Part shown: positions 1 through 9,398 of the stretch, one piece after another | How positions within the stretch are numbered: the stretch's first letter is position 1 | Layout of the letters: every line of letters begins with the position of its first letter | Assembly: GCA_905221605.1 (NCBI GenBank) | Contig: CAJNDS010000225.1 | Location: 887,501-945,000, forward strand | Reading direction: 5' to 3' | Length of the DNA stretch: 57,500 bases | DNA from: Symbiodinium natans | Lineage: Eukaryota; Sar; Dinophyceae; Suessiales; Symbiodiniaceae | Translations under genes and position numbers: made by a program | Notes under the pieces: generated by a model | What the model was told of the DNA's origin: nothing | The model's database searches: none | The model's input: the letters and a program-made list of their open reading frames with translations, nothing else

Positions 1-600
1 ACCCCAAACCCCAAACCCTAAACCCTAAACCCAGCCCTCAGTCCCCAAGTCCTCCAAACCCTTGAGCCCTGAGACCTGGGACCCACCCTGGCAGTGAGAG
101 GACGGTGGCAAGGAAGAGGTGGAAGAGGTAAAGGAGGCAAGGGTGTGGGCTTAGGGTTTAGGGTTTGGGGTTTGGGGTTTGGGATTTAGGGTTTAGGGTT
201 TTAGAGTCTAGGGTTTAGGGTTTATTGTTTAGGGTTTAGGGTTTAGGGCAAGTTGGGGGTTTCGGGCCTACAGTTGGTATTCTGAGAGTCGGTGGCGCAG
301 CTCACGGGTTTACGTAAGGGTTACGGCTTAGGGTTTAGGGTGGGGGCTTTAGGGTTTAGGGTTAAATGAGGGTTCAGGGTTTAGGGTTGTGGCCTTTTGT
401 TTTTAAAATGGGTCCTTCACGGTGTTTAGGCCCGGGATTTGGAGGTTCTTGAGCTCGAGGTTCTACGCCGTCCTGTTTTCGGTACCTTTCCCTTTCACAC
501 TGCTTAAGGTTTAGGGTTTGGTTTAGGGTTTAGGGTTTAGTTTAGGGTTCAGCTGCTTAGGGTTAAGGGTTTGGTTTAGGGTTGAGGGTGTCGGGAAGCT
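1..600. repeat. Degenerate telomere-like tracts, C-strand then G-strand
   Basis: CCCTAAA-type repeat fills about 1-60 and decayed TTTAGGG fills about 150-600. Between them, around 101-127, a tiny open stretch (DGGKEEVEE) ends at a GTAAAG donor-like site and could be a 27-nt exon. That exon is only a suggestion. Confidence 0.8.
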
Positions 601-1231
601 TCTGTTGATGTCCTCCTTGGGCGCTGATACGGCAAGACTTTGAGGGGTACATTTTGACTTATGGGCTCCTTCGCGCTGCTCGCGCTGCTCGCGCTGTTCG
701 CGGGGCACTATGGTGTCCATGCGTGTAAAGAATCTTGAATTCTAGACCTTTCTATATGAACAGCCCAGAAAACCCTGTCTCATTAGGACCCTACATAGCT
801 GTCGTAGGAACTGCCCAAACTGCCTGTTCTACTTGAAGGTGACCCTACGTCATGCAGGCACCTTAACTCTAGAATATCCTTGGCACCCAAATTCTGAGGT
901 TTGTCTGCAAATTTTTTTACCCTTATAAATAAAAGTTTTCCTTGCTCGAGGAAAAGATGCCCAAACATCACAAGAAACACCGTGATTTTTGTCTCACGTT
1001 TGCAACTCGCGGCATTGTTTGTATAATCTTCTGGCAAGTCGTTTGTCAGGATCGTAGGTTATCTCGGAAGGGATTCTGCGTGCAGCCTCACTTGTCACTT
1101 CAGTCGTTCTCGCGGTACAGCATAGCCTTCTTGGTTAACCAACCCCTACGATAGAAAACTAGATAGAGATGCAACCGCAGAATTAACTTGTCCAAGAACC
1201 GCTGCGTTTACAACCGACGCTTTTTTCCCGA
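601..1231. other. Unique sequence without a recognised gene
   Basis: Non-repetitive sequence. Short overlapping ORFs on both strands (for example 783-1037 minus and 942-1154 plus) resemble no family I know and lack convincing splice context. Confidence 0.5.
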
Positions 1232-1511
1232 AAGACTGCATCTAAACCCTAAACCCTAAACCCTAAACCCTAAACCCTAAACCCTAAACCCTAAACCCTA
1301 AACCCTAAACCCTAAACCCTAAACCCTAAACCCTAAACCGCCAAAGAGGCCAGCTTCAGTTGTTTTTGAATTCTCGAGCTTCCCCCATGCTCCCAACCCT
1401 GGCTTCGGCAGTCCCTGAACTCCAGCCCTAAACCCGAAACCCTAAACCCTAAACCCTAAACCCTCAACCCTCAACCCTAAACCCTAAACCCTAAACCCCA
1501 AACCCCAAACC
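1232..1511. repeat. C-strand telomere-like array
   Basis: A perfect (CCCTAAA)n run of about 15 units at 1232-1340, a unique spacer, then a second decayed run to 1511. Confidence 0.9.
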
Positions 1512-1520
1512 TCGGATGAG

Positions 1521-1560
1521 GAGACGCCGGAAGAGGCGAAGCAGATCGAAGAAGCGGGAG
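1521..1560 (+). CDS. Putative acidic exon (hypothetical)
   Basis: A short GC-rich open stretch reads ETPEEAKQIEEAG. It starts after an AG at 1519-1520 and ends at GTGGGA. CCCTAAA repeat precedes it and TTTAGGG repeat follows. Function and parent gene are unknown; support is composition and splice context only. Confidence 0.35.
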
Positions 1561-1599
1561 GTGGGATCTGGCTCCCTGCGACTCCCAATGCTCGGGTTC

Positions 1600-1810
1600 A
1601 GAGTTTAGGTTTTGGGAGTTTAGGGTTTAGGGCTAGGGTTTAGGGACCTACGACTCCCAAAGCTCGCGTTTGGGGCTTCGACTCCCAAAGCTCGGTTTAG
1701 GGTTCAGGGTTTAGGGTTGGGGGTTTAGGGTTTACGGGTTTGGGGTTTAGGGTGTAGGGTTTCGGGTTTAGGGTTTAGGGTTCAGGGTTTAAGGTTTAGG
1801 GTTCAAGGTC
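1600..1810. repeat. G-strand telomere-like tract
   Basis: Decayed TTTAGGG units with variants such as GGGTTCAGG. It contains a short duplicated segment 'gactcccaaagctcg'. Confidence 0.8.
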
Positions 1811-2045
1811 TAGGGAGGTCTTGGCGGGAGCCCTACGAAAATCAAGTGTATCTCTATATTGAGAATTTCCCAAAATAGGGGTCCCCTCAATGCACCTCAA
1901 AAATGCTATAGTCTTTAGTGCGGCAACCTCAAGATGGGGGTCCCCCAATTCCCCCCCCCCCCCCGCCCACTTACGACCCAAAAGGTTGACCTTGAGCTCC
2001 TTCAAGAAACTGCCGACGCCCGAATCTCAGGCCGAATTCCTAAGC
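1811..2045. other. Unique stretch with half of a hairpin-like repeat and poly(C)
   Basis: Contains 'gagaatttcccaaaatagg', resembling the ends of the hairpin elements near 31.4-31.8 kb, and a C15 run at about 1950. The ORFs on either strand are not convincing. Confidence 0.4.
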
Positions 2046-2310
2046 CCTAAACGTACTGCACCGGAGCCCTAAACCCTGAGTGCCTGAGTGGCTAAACCTA
2101 AACTACCCTGAACCCGAGACCCTAAATCCCTAAACAAAAGAAGCCTAGACCCTAAACCATAAACCATAAGTCCTAAACCATAAACCATAAGCCCGAAACC
2201 CTAAACCCTGAACCCTGAACCCTAAACCCTAAACCCTAAACCCTAAACCCTAAACCCTAAACCCTAAACCCTAAACCCTAAACCCTAAACCCTAAACTAA
2301 GCCCGAAACC
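2046..2310. repeat. C-strand telomere-like tract
   Basis: Imperfect CCCTAAA units sharpen to a perfect run at about 2217-2295. Confidence 0.9.
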
Positions 2311-2323
2311 GTAAACCCCACAG

Positions 2324-2392
2324 TGAAACCTGGCCGAAGGACAGATTGTGTCCCCACCGCCCGCGACGCCCCCGGAGGTCCAGGAGCCCTTT
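2324..2392 (+). CDS. Putative exon, frame uncertain
   Basis: A GC-rich island between a CCCTAAA tract ending in ACAG and a GTAGGG donor-like site. Two reading frames stay open: one gives GQIVSPPPATPPEVQEPF from an inner AG, the other is Gly/Pro/Arg-rich. No family recognised. Confidence 0.35.
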
Positions 2393-2530
2393 GTAGGGTC
2401 TTAGGGTCTTAGGGTCTTAGGGTCTTAGGGTCTTAGGGTCTTAGGGTCTTAGGGTCTTAGGGTCTTAGGGTCCTAGGGTCTTAGGGTCTTAGGGTCTTAG
2501 GGTCTTAGGGTCTTAGGGTTTAGGGTTTAG
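2393..2530. repeat. Variant octamer array (GGGTCTTA)n
   Basis: About 15 near-perfect tandem copies of an 8-nt variant of the telomere unit, with one copy differing (GGGTCCTA). It begins exactly at the proposed donor of the preceding exon. Confidence 0.9.
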
Positions 2531-2760
2531 GGGATTTTAGCTGAATTAGGGTGGAGGGTTGAGGGTTAAGGCTTTGGTTTTATCTGCTACTGAAGGCTTC
2601 ACAGGGTTGGTATCAGGGTTGGTATCAGGGTTTTGGTGTTTAGTTTGAGGATTTATCGTTCCGTGAGTTACTTGGGGTGGGTCAAGAGATTAGGGCTTTG
2701 GGTGGTTCAGGGCCACCTGAAGCTTGCAAGCTTAGACCGAAACCCTAAACCCTAAGCCGC
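2531..2760. repeat. Decayed G-strand repeat ending in a short C-strand tract
   Basis: Low-identity TTTAGGG derivatives, including a local 'ggttggtatcag' duplication near 2608, then a short CCCTAAA tract from about 2737. Confidence 0.5.
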
Positions 2761-2792
2761 AATCTCTAAGCCGCCAGGAGGCCGAGGCAGAG

Positions 2793-2858
2793 ATGGGGAT
2801 ACCCCCTGAGGGCCCCATGGGCCCTGTGGGCCCCATGGGTGCCACCCCCAGCCAGGGG
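2793..2858 (+). CDS. Putative Gly/Pro/Met-rich exon
   Basis: 66 nt, 22 codons, phase 0 at both ends. It reads MGIPPEGPMGPVGPMGATPS and then QG, ending at GTTTGG. The spaced GPxG pattern is collagen-like low complexity, so family membership cannot be claimed. An ATG sits right after an AG acceptor, so this could be a first or an internal exon. Confidence 0.4.
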
Positions 2859-3360
2859 GTTTGGGGTTTAGGTTTAGGTTTAGGGTTAGGGTTTAGGGTT
2901 TAGGGTGTAGGGTTTAGGGTTTAGGGTTTAGGGTTTTTAGGGTTTAGGGTTTAGGGTGTAGGGTTTAGGGTATAAGCGCCACGCCCAGCCGATTGTTTTT
3001 GCTTAAGGGCTTAGGTGTTTAGGGTTTAGCCTGTAGGGGGTTTTCCAATAGTTCATTTTTTTTTAGGGCCAGGGTTTAGGGTTTAGGGTTTAGGGCTTCA
3101 GGGGGGTTCAGGGGTTCAACGGTTCAGGGGTTTAGAGGGTTTTAGGATTTGGGCGTTTTAGGGGTTTTAGGGTTTGTTTTTGAGGTCTTAGGGGTTTTAG
3201 GGGTTTTAGGGGTTTTAGGGGTTTGAGGGGGTTTAGGGGGTTTTAGGGTTTTTAGGGGTTTTAGGGTTTTTTGGGGGTTTTGGGGGTTTAGGGGTGTAGG
3301 GGTTTAAGGGTTTAGGTGTTTAGTAGGGTTCAGGGGCTTAGGGCTTAGGGTTTCAGATTC
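2859..3360. repeat. G-strand telomere-like tract, GGGGTTTTA-type variants
   Basis: TTTAGGG units change into TTTTAGGGG-type units around 3120-3300. A short gap at about 2970-3050 lacks repeats. Confidence 0.85.
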
Positions 3361-3642
3361 GGGGGTCTTCAAATTTTAGTTGGAGGGTGAGATTCGGGAC
3401 TGGAAAGATTGTATAGATATATACATAACACGTATATTGCGGGCTGCTGTTTTTTTATTGTTCTTGTTTTCGTTTGAGCGTGGTGAGCTTCCTTATCTCG
3501 TTTCGTGGGCTTGCAACAAAATTTTTTGAAAGCCTATACACCTAGCAGATTTAGAGTTTCGGGTTCACTGCCAAGTCGCAGAAACGTAGGCGGCCAGAGC
3601 CCCTTACACTAGACCTAGAGACCCAGAGACCTGGTTCGCTTC

Positions 3643-3872
3643 ATGGTCGCCACAGTCGGAAAGAAACTTGAGTGTAGATGTCCACAGCAGATGTGGCGCC
3701 AATCCTACATTTCCTGTTTGAAAACATGCTTCGGAGCAGTCCAAGCTGGTGTCATGATGGGCATCGGAGCTGGCAGATCCATATTCCACATGCTCCTGAT
3801 GGCCCACAAGCTCCAAACCATGCTTTCACCTGAGCTTATCCCTGTCGACGGTGACGACCTTCCTCACGTCAG
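3643..3872 (+). CDS. Putative exon, Cys/Met-rich (hypothetical)
   Basis: An open frame from an ATG at 3643 reaches a consensus donor, CAG|GTGAGG, with phase 2 at the end. The peptide has several Cys (for example ECRCPQQMWRQSYISC) and a Gly/Met-rich hydrophobic middle (GVMMGIGAG). No family recognised. The minus-strand ORF over the same bases lacks comparable splice support. The upstream boundary is uncertain; the exon may begin at an AG before the ATG. Confidence 0.5.
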
Positions 3873-3879
3873 GTGAGGG

Positions 3880-3990
3880 TTAGACCCTAAACCCCTAAAC
3901 GCCTAAACGCCTAAACCCCTAAACCCCTAAACCCCTAAACCCCTAAACCCCTAAACCCCGAAACCCCTAAACCCCTAAACCCCTGCACCC
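3880..3990. repeat. (CCCCTAAA)n variant array
   Basis: About a dozen 8-nt units (CCCCTAAA, with CGCCTAAA and CCCCGAAA variants) directly after the exon. This is an exception to the usual G-strand-after-exon rule. Confidence 0.9.
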
Positions 3991-4023
3991 TAAGGGACCC
4001 TTGATGCTGGTGACCCCCACTTG

Positions 4024-4197
4024 CCCTACTTGGAGGTTCATGGGTACTTATAACCCCAATTACAAGTCTACTTAGAACCTACTTAGGGGACTTCGGGGGC
4101 CTATGAGGGGTTTAGGGTTTAGGGTTTAGGGTTTAGGGTTTAGGGGTACAGCCATAATTGGTGGGGTTATGAGTAATCTGAACCTCTAAGTACGGGC
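4024..4197. mobile_element. MITE family 1, copy with nested telomere repeat
   Basis: Imperfect terminal inverted repeats: 'ctacttggaggttcatggg' at the left against 'gaacctctaagtacgg' at the right, with a second internal match (TTATAACCCCAAT against ATTGGTGGGGTTAT). About five TTTAGGG units sit in the centre. The family is shared with 7094-7219. No coding capacity. Confidence 0.75.
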
Positions 4198-4289
4198 CCT
4201 CCGAAATGTTTTTCAGACTCTGGCCTGGATGACAGGCGGCCACATCCGTCAAGAGAGCCTAAAACTCTACTCAAGAAGCCCTGAGCCCA

Positions 4290-4407
4290 ACATCCCAATA
4301 AAGCCCAAACTCTGAACCCTAAACCCCAAACCCTAAACCCTAAACCCTAAACCCTAAACCCTAAACCCTAAACCCGAAACCCGAAACCCTAAACCCTAAA
4401 CCCTCGG
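4290..4407. repeat. C-strand telomere-like tract
   Basis: CCCTAAA units, including CCCGAAA variants, immediately before the next putative exon. Confidence 0.9.
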
Positions 4408-4424
4408 ATCCGAGCACCCCGCAG

Positions 4425-4486
4425 CAAGAGCCCAGGCGAGCCCGAGCCCATCCAGTGCCCGCCCTGTGTGCGGCTCAGGCTTCGTG
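4425..4486 (+). CDS. Putative exon (hypothetical)
   Basis: The island between CCCTAAA and TTTAGGG tracts starts after a CGCAG acceptor and ends at GTGTTAGGG. The open frame reads KSPGEPEPIQCPPCVRLRLR, with a CPPC pair. Phase is one leftover base at each end. No family assigned. Confidence 0.4.
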
Positions 4487-4735
4487 GTGTTAGGGTTTAG
4501 GGTTTAGGGTTTAGGGCTTAGGGCTTAGGGCTTAGGGTTTAGGGTTTAGGGTTTAGGGTTTAGGGTTTAGGGTTTAGGGCTTAGGGTTTAGGTTTTAGGG
4601 TTTAGGGTTTAGGGTTTAGGGTTTTGGGTTTAGGGTTTAGCGTTTAGGGTTTAGGGTTTGGGGTTTAGGGTTTAGGGTTTAGGGTTTAGGGTTTACGGTT
4701 AGGGCTTACGGTTTAGGGTTTAGGGTTAAAACCCT
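4487..4735. repeat. G-strand telomere-like tract
   Basis: Nearly continuous TTTAGGG with CTTAGGG variants, starting at the proposed donor. Confidence 0.9.
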
Positions 4736-4764
4736 CAGCCTTTGGGCCCTAGGTAAGTTAGGGT

Positions 4765-5095
4765 AGGTACTCATAAAACCCTGAGCCCGAAGCTTGAAAC
4801 CTAAAAACCCTAAACAACCCTGAAGCCCTAAAACTCTAAAACCTTAAAACTCTGAAGCCCTAAGACCCTAAGACCCTAAGATCCTAAAACCCTAAGACCC
4901 TAAGACCATAAGACCCTAAGAGACTAAGACCCTAAGACCCTAAAAGCCCTAAATCCCTAAAACCCCCCAAAAAAGCCCTAAAACCCCAAAACCCTAAAAC
5001 CCTAAACATCCTAAAGCCCTAAAACCCTAAGCCCTAAACCCTAAACCCTAAACCCTAAACCCTAAACCCTAAACCCTAAACCCTAAACCCTAACT
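4765..5095. repeat. C-strand telomere-like tract, CCCTAAGA variants
   Basis: Variant octamers (CCCTAAGA, CCCTAAAA) at 4800-5030 grade into a perfect CCCTAAA run at 5035-5092. Confidence 0.9.
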
Positions 5096-5116
5096 GCAAA
5101 CCCTTCATTGGTTCAG

Positions 5117-5170
5117 GCTGGGGCCTGACCAGGCTTGGAGGGCCTGAGCTCGCAGTGCTAAATCCTTGGG
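5117..5170 (+). CDS. Putative exon (hypothetical)
   Basis: Starts after TTCAG and ends at G|GTTTAGG. Only one frame is fully open, reading WGLTRLGGPELAVLNPW with two bases before and one after. C-strand repeat lies upstream and G-strand repeat downstream. Function unknown. Confidence 0.45.
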
Positions 5171-5265
5171 GTTTAGGGTTTAGGGTTGAGGGTTCAGGGT
5201 TTAGGGTTTAGGGTTTAGGGTTTAGGGTTGAGGGTTCAGGGTTTAGGGTTTAGGGTTTAGGGGAG
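5171..5265. repeat. G-strand telomere-like tract
   Basis: TTTAGGG with regularly spaced GTTGAGG and GTTCAGG variants. The pattern repeats twice, suggesting a ~50 bp duplication. Confidence 0.9.
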
Positions 5266-5313
5266 CCTGAAGCCCAATGTGCCCTGTCACGTAGCAACAG
5301 CAACAACCCGTCG

Positions 5314-5356
5314 CTTTCTCTCTCTCTCCCTCTCTCTCTCTTGCCCTCTCGCTCTC
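5314..5356. repeat. CT microsatellite
   Basis: A CT/CCCT-rich simple repeat inside a short unique spacer between opposite-strand telomere-like tracts. Confidence 0.85.
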
Positions 5357-5397
5357 TGAACAATCTGTGACGAGTTCCGATGCAACACCTATCAACC

Positions 5398-5590
5398 CGT
5401 AAACCCTAAACCCTAAACCCTAAACCCTAAACCCTAAACCCTAAACCCTAAACCCTAAACCCTAAACCCTAAACCCTAAACCCTAAACCCTAAACCCTAA
5501 ACCCTAAACCCAATACCCTAGACCCTAGACCCTAGACCCTAAACCCTAAACCCTAACCCCTAGACCCTAGACCCTAAACCCTAAACCCCC
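5398..5590. repeat. C-strand telomere-like array
   Basis: A perfect CCCTAAA run of more than 110 bp followed by CCCTAGA variants. Confidence 0.95.
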
Positions 5591-5637
5591 CCTCTGGGGC
5601 CTCCGCAATCCGATGCTCAAGAAGACCCTCCTCTCAG

Positions 5638-5700
5638 GTCCGCCGCTGCCCAAGCCAAGGGAGCGACCCTTGATGATCTCTGCGGAGGACGGTGTTCACG
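5638..5700 (+). CDS. Putative exon (hypothetical)
   Basis: Starts after a CTCTCAG acceptor with AG|G and ends at the first GTTTAGG of the next tract. The open frame reads SAAAQAKGATLDDLCGGRCS with one base before and two after. Ala-rich; no family. Upstream bases 5595-5637 could extend it. Confidence 0.45.
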
Positions 5701-5835
5701 GTTTAGGGTTTAGGGTTAGGGTTAAGGGTTTAAGGTTTAGGGTTTAGGGTTTAGGGTTTAGGGTTTAGGGTTAGGGTTTCGGGTTTCGGGTTTCGGGTTT
5801 AGGGTTTAGGGTTTAGGGTTTAGGGCTTAGCTTAG
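5701..5835. repeat. G-strand telomere-like tract
   Basis: Starts with GTTTAGGG at the proposed donor. Contains TTTCGGG variants. Confidence 0.9.
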
Positions 5836-5929
5836 GGCCAAACTCTAAGGGTTGAGGGCTCAGGGGCTTGGGGGGTCAGGGGCTTCGAGTGTAGGGTTCG
5901 CGCATGAGTGTTCAGGGTGTGATGGGACA

Positions 5930-6262
5930 AACCCCGAACCCCGAACCCCGAACCCCGAACTCCAAACCCCAAACCCCAAACCGCAAACCCCAAACCCCGA
6001 ACCCCAAACCCAAACCCCAAACCCTGCACCCCACACACCCAACCCCACACCCTTAAGCCCTAAAACGCTCCTCAGAAGCTCGGCACCCTAGACCCTGAAC
6101 CCTGAACCCTAAACCCTGAACGGAAAACATGAAACCCCAAACCCCAAGCCCTAAGCCCGAAGCCCTAAACCCTGAACCCTGAACCCTCAACCCTAAACCC
6201 TGAACCCTGAACCCTGAACCCTGAACCCTGAACCCTAAACCCTAAACCCTGAACCCAAAACC
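5930..6262. repeat. C-strand telomere-like tracts (CCCCGAA, CCCCAAA, CCCTGAA)
   Basis: Blocks of different homogeneous variants follow each other: CCCCGAA at about 5933-5960, CCCCAAA to about 6030, and CCCTGAA at 6090-6255. Confidence 0.9.
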
Positions 6263-6264
6263 AG

Positions 6265-6327
6265 GACGAGCCCCCTGGCAAAGCTCCCAGGGTGGAAGTC
6301 GACGTCACCGAGTCGCAACAGGCACCC
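6265..6327 (+). CDS. Putative exon (hypothetical)
   Basis: 63 nt, exactly 21 codons, phase 0/0, between an ACCAG acceptor (AG|G) and GTTTTGG. The peptide begins DEPPGKAPRVEVDVTE and ends SQQAP. The tract before is C-strand and the tract after is G-strand. No family. Confidence 0.5.
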
Positions 6328-6665
6328 GTTTTGGAGGGTTTAGAGGGCTTAGGAGGGTTTTGGAGGGTTTTGGAGGGTTTTGGAGGGTTTAGGGGGTTTA
6401 GAGGGTTTAGAGGGTTTAGAGGGTTTAGAGGGTTTAGAGGGTTTTAGAGGGTTTAGAGGGTTCAGGGTTTGCGGTTTAAGGTTTTGGGCTTTTGGGGTCT
6501 GGGAGTTTGGGGTTTCGGGGCTTAGGTTTTTAGAGGAGTTTGGGGTTTAGGAGTTTATGAGCTGGGGAGTTTAGGGTCCAGGAGCTTAAAGTTTCAGGAT
6601 TTTTGGAGGTTTAGCCGTTTACTTGGGTTTAGGGTTTAGGGTTTAAGTTTGGGGCGTTGGGGCTT
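6328..6665. repeat. G-strand tract with GGGTTTAGA and GGGTTTTGG variants
   Basis: Homogeneous blocks of GGGTTTTGGA and GGGTTTAGA, then decayed TTTAGGG. Confidence 0.85.
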
Positions 6666-6892
6666 CAGTGCTTTCGTCTATAGAGGTTTAGGCATGTAGG
6701 CTTCTCAGGGCAGTGTTTACTTGGGTTTGGAGTTACACTAAGAGTCGATCCGCAGGGTGCCGGGCGAGTAGGCGCCCAGGTTTCGGCGCTGTCTGCGCAT
6801 CTGCTTCCTTCTGACTCCGCAAGCCCTAAGCGATATAAACCCTAGACCTATGTATCTACGGGCCTTAGGAAGTCTTTGAGGAACCTCGCACC

Positions 6893-7093
6893 ATGAAAAC
6901 AAGGGGGTTTAGGACACCCAAACCATTCAGGCACATGTGTCTTTTGGGTTGCTCTAGGCACCCTTCTGCATCATCGTCTTTAAGGGCCTCTAGGGCTTCT
7001 CCGGATCCATCTCGTCCCCCAACGAAACTCGCGGCACGTGGTGGCTGTTCTAAGCCAAAGGCCCGTCCTATAATTGTAAAGAACTTGGTGCAA
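6893..7093. other. Unique stretch, no recognised gene
   Basis: A 74-codon + strand ORF (6893-7117) runs on into the following MITE, so it is probably not a gene. Nothing else recognised here. Confidence 0.4.
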
Positions 7094-7219
7094 TACTTGG
7101 AGGTTCATGGTACTTAGAACCCCAATCATACCTGCACTTCTAAGCCCCCTAAGTCCTCGAAGTAGGTTGTAAGTAGCTGCTTATCATTGGGGTTATAGGT
7201 ACCCAGGAACCTCCAAGTA
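7094..7219. mobile_element. MITE family 1 copy upstream of J-domain gene
   Basis: Terminal inverted repeats TACTTGGAGGTTC and GAACCTCCAAGTA flank ~126 bp. A second internal match pairs AACCCCAAT with ATTGGGGTT. Homologous to 4024-4197. It ends 23 bp before the ATG of the J-domain gene. Confidence 0.85.
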
Positions 7220-7242
7220 GGGATGCCTGGAGCAACCCTCGC

Positions 7243-7913
7243 ATGGCGGAAAGCGACTTCTACAAGGCCCTGGAGGTCCCGCGCCAGGCCAGCGCGGAGG
7301 AGCTCCGCTCGGCTTTCAAGCGGCGCGCGCTCCAGGTGCAGCTCGGGGGCTCGTAGGAGGAGTTCTTTCCGTGGCCCCCGACCCGGCAGATAACATTCCT
7401 GGAGCTTGCCTAGACCGATTAGGGTTTAGTGTTTAGGGTGTTTAGGGTTTAGGGCTTAGGGTTTTCAGGGCTTAGGGTCCAGGGCGCCTTGTTCTAGGAG
7501 CCTTCGCCTTGAGAGGTTCATCCCGACAAGGGGGGCAGCAAGGAGGCCTTCCACCTGGTCTACCGGGCCTTCGAGGTGCTCGGGGACGGCCAGAAGCGCG
7601 CGCAGTACGACGCCTGGCTTTCCAACCCCTTCGCCGCGCGCTTCGCGGCCGCGGCCGCGACCAAGAAGCCTTTCAAGAGGAAGCCTCAGCCGGCTAAAGC
7701 TGCTAGGGGAGGGAAGCCAAAGGCTTCCAAGGCGGCGCCGAAGAGGAAGTCGACGAAGTCGACGACGTCGACTGCGTCGCGCTCCCGGGCTTTCCAGCCA
7801 TACTGTCCAGGCTGCTGGCGCGCCTGCCCCGGGACCGACGCCGCGGGGTGATCTGCAAGGACTTCTCCCAGAAGCAGCGCCTGCTGCTGGAGAACCTTGG
7901 AGGTCAAAGTTAA
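7243..7913 (+). CDS. J-domain (DnaJ/Hsp40-type) protein, spliced
   Basis: Exon 1 is 7243-7335 and exon 2 starts at 7516. Exon 1 encodes helix I/II of a J-domain (ESDFYKALEVPRQASAEELR, then AFKRRAL). Exon 2 opens with VHPDKGG, the invariant HPD loop, then EAFHLVYRAFEVL and RAQYD, matching helix III. J-domains stimulate Hsp70 ATPase through HPD. The intron is GT-AG, AG|G, phase 0, and contains TTTAGGG repeat. After the J-domain the same frame gives a Lys/Ala/Ser-rich tail ending at TGA 7849-7851. Another frame from about 7705 to the TAA at 7911 reads an acidic stretch and then VICKDFSQKQRLLLENL, which looks more protein-like. A further small intron or a one-base shift may therefore join them. 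The start ATG is well supported by J-domain length; the C-terminus is uncertain. Confidence 0.85.
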
Positions 7914-8064
7914 CCTGTCACGGGTGCTCTGGACCATACGTTACCCGTCTATATATAATAAAAAACATATTTTTTCAATACAGTGTACCCTGTCATCCCG
8001 AACCCTAAACCTTGCAGGGGGCATGCACCCGATTCGAGGCTTCATTTGAGCCCCGAGGAAGTGG

Positions 8065-9125
8065 ATGCAGGAGAAGGACGAGCGCAGCGTCCACCCAGAA
8101 GGTAACGAGATGCCACAGCCGCAAGAGGAAGCAGGGGAGGAAGCTGCCGTTGTTCCCCTTTGCTTGCCGGCATCGTTTGAGGAAGATGGCGACATCATCC
8201 AGCTGGAGAGTGACTCAGAAGAGTCCTCAACGATAGTGGACCGTGCATGTCTACTCGATGAATGCAGCGAGCATCCTACCGCCTCCAGTCGTCGCCGCGC
8301 CGGGAACCTCCGTGGCATTTGCGGCGAGCCTGGTGGCAAGTACTCCGCAACGCTCAACCTCCTCTACAAGGTGCGTTATAGTCCCGCAAAGGTTGTTCTT
8401 TGGGGGGCTTCCCCGAGCATCTGCTGTTGAGAACCCCAGCGCCACACCTCGAATGACCGCAGGTGACGGCTAGAACTGTGCCAAAGGACCTACCTACAAC
8501 TCTGGAGCATCTGGTTTGGCTATCGCGGGCCAAGGAGTTGGCCTACCTCTATGCAGACCTTCCCTTCAAGGAGCGCTTGCAGCAGGCCTTGGCCGTCGCA
8601 ACAGAGGAACCTCGGCAACCAGATGAACTTACCCTAAAACTGGCAACGTGGAGTCTACGACCCTACGATAAACTCCGCTAGCATCCAGTAGAGAGTCGGT
8701 GGGCCTCTACGTAACCCCCTTTTTAGGGCTCATGTTGGTCCTATCAGGAAGTGGGCCGAGGCTCAGCACACCCTGACTTGCAGCTCAAAATCTATTACGG
8801 CAACAACTACTGGTTCGGGATGAGAAACGTCGTCTCCCCACCCTCAGTGTACACCTTGTGCCAACTCGATGCCATCCACGCGAAGCTGAAGCCCTTCATG
8901 CACAGCTGGGCATGGTGGCGGTGGCACCCAAACCCTGAAGAGGAGTGGCAGAGTTTCCAGGCTGCTTTTGCGGAGGCCTGCGACATTGCCGACAACGGGT
9001 CGCGCCGAAGCATCCGGATCCTGGCAAGATGCCGGAAGCTTTACGACGGCAACGCCCATGCCAGGAGCGAGCTCCGCCGCAAGCGCCTTGGGCGCACCGG
9101 ATGGATCCCGAGTGTGGGATCATAG
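8065..9125 (+). CDS. Three-exon gene of unknown function
   Basis: Exon 1 is 8065-8370, exon 2 starts at 8463 and exon 3 is 8748-9125 (TAG). Exon 1 starts at an ATG with an in-frame TGA 18 bp upstream. It is acidic (QEEAGEEAAVV, DGDIIQLESDSEESS), then basic near its end. Donor GTGCGT and acceptor CCGCAG give phase 0 on both sides. Exon 2 is helical (LEHLVWLSRAKELAYLYADL). Its end is unresolved: a GA donor at 8667 would preserve frame, otherwise it stops at the TAG at 8679. Exon 3 is Trp-rich (HSWAWWRWHPNPEEEWQSF) with a basic tail. Codon composition and splice phases support a real gene, but I recognise no domain. Confidence 0.65.
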
Positions 9126-9296
9126 ACCCCAGCCTAAGGCAACCCACAGCCCAAAATCCCAAAACCAAAGCCATGAGTCTTGAACCCTAAGCCTTCAACT
9201 ACAGTAGAAGCCAGAAAGTTAGAACATCATGATCCTCGTGCCCTTAAAGTAAAGCATAGGGCATCCTATCATGTTCCAACTTTCTGGAGTTCCCTG

Positions 9297-9370
9297 TAAC
9301 CCTAAACCCTAAACCCTAAACCCTAAACCCTAAACCCTGAACCCTGAACCCTAAACCCTAAACCCCAACC
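9297..9370. repeat. C-strand telomere-like tract
   Basis: CCCTAAA and CCCTGAA units directly before the coiled-coil exon. Confidence 0.9.
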
Positions 9371-9398
9371 TTTAAGGGTTTCGTGTGGTCCCTTCGAG

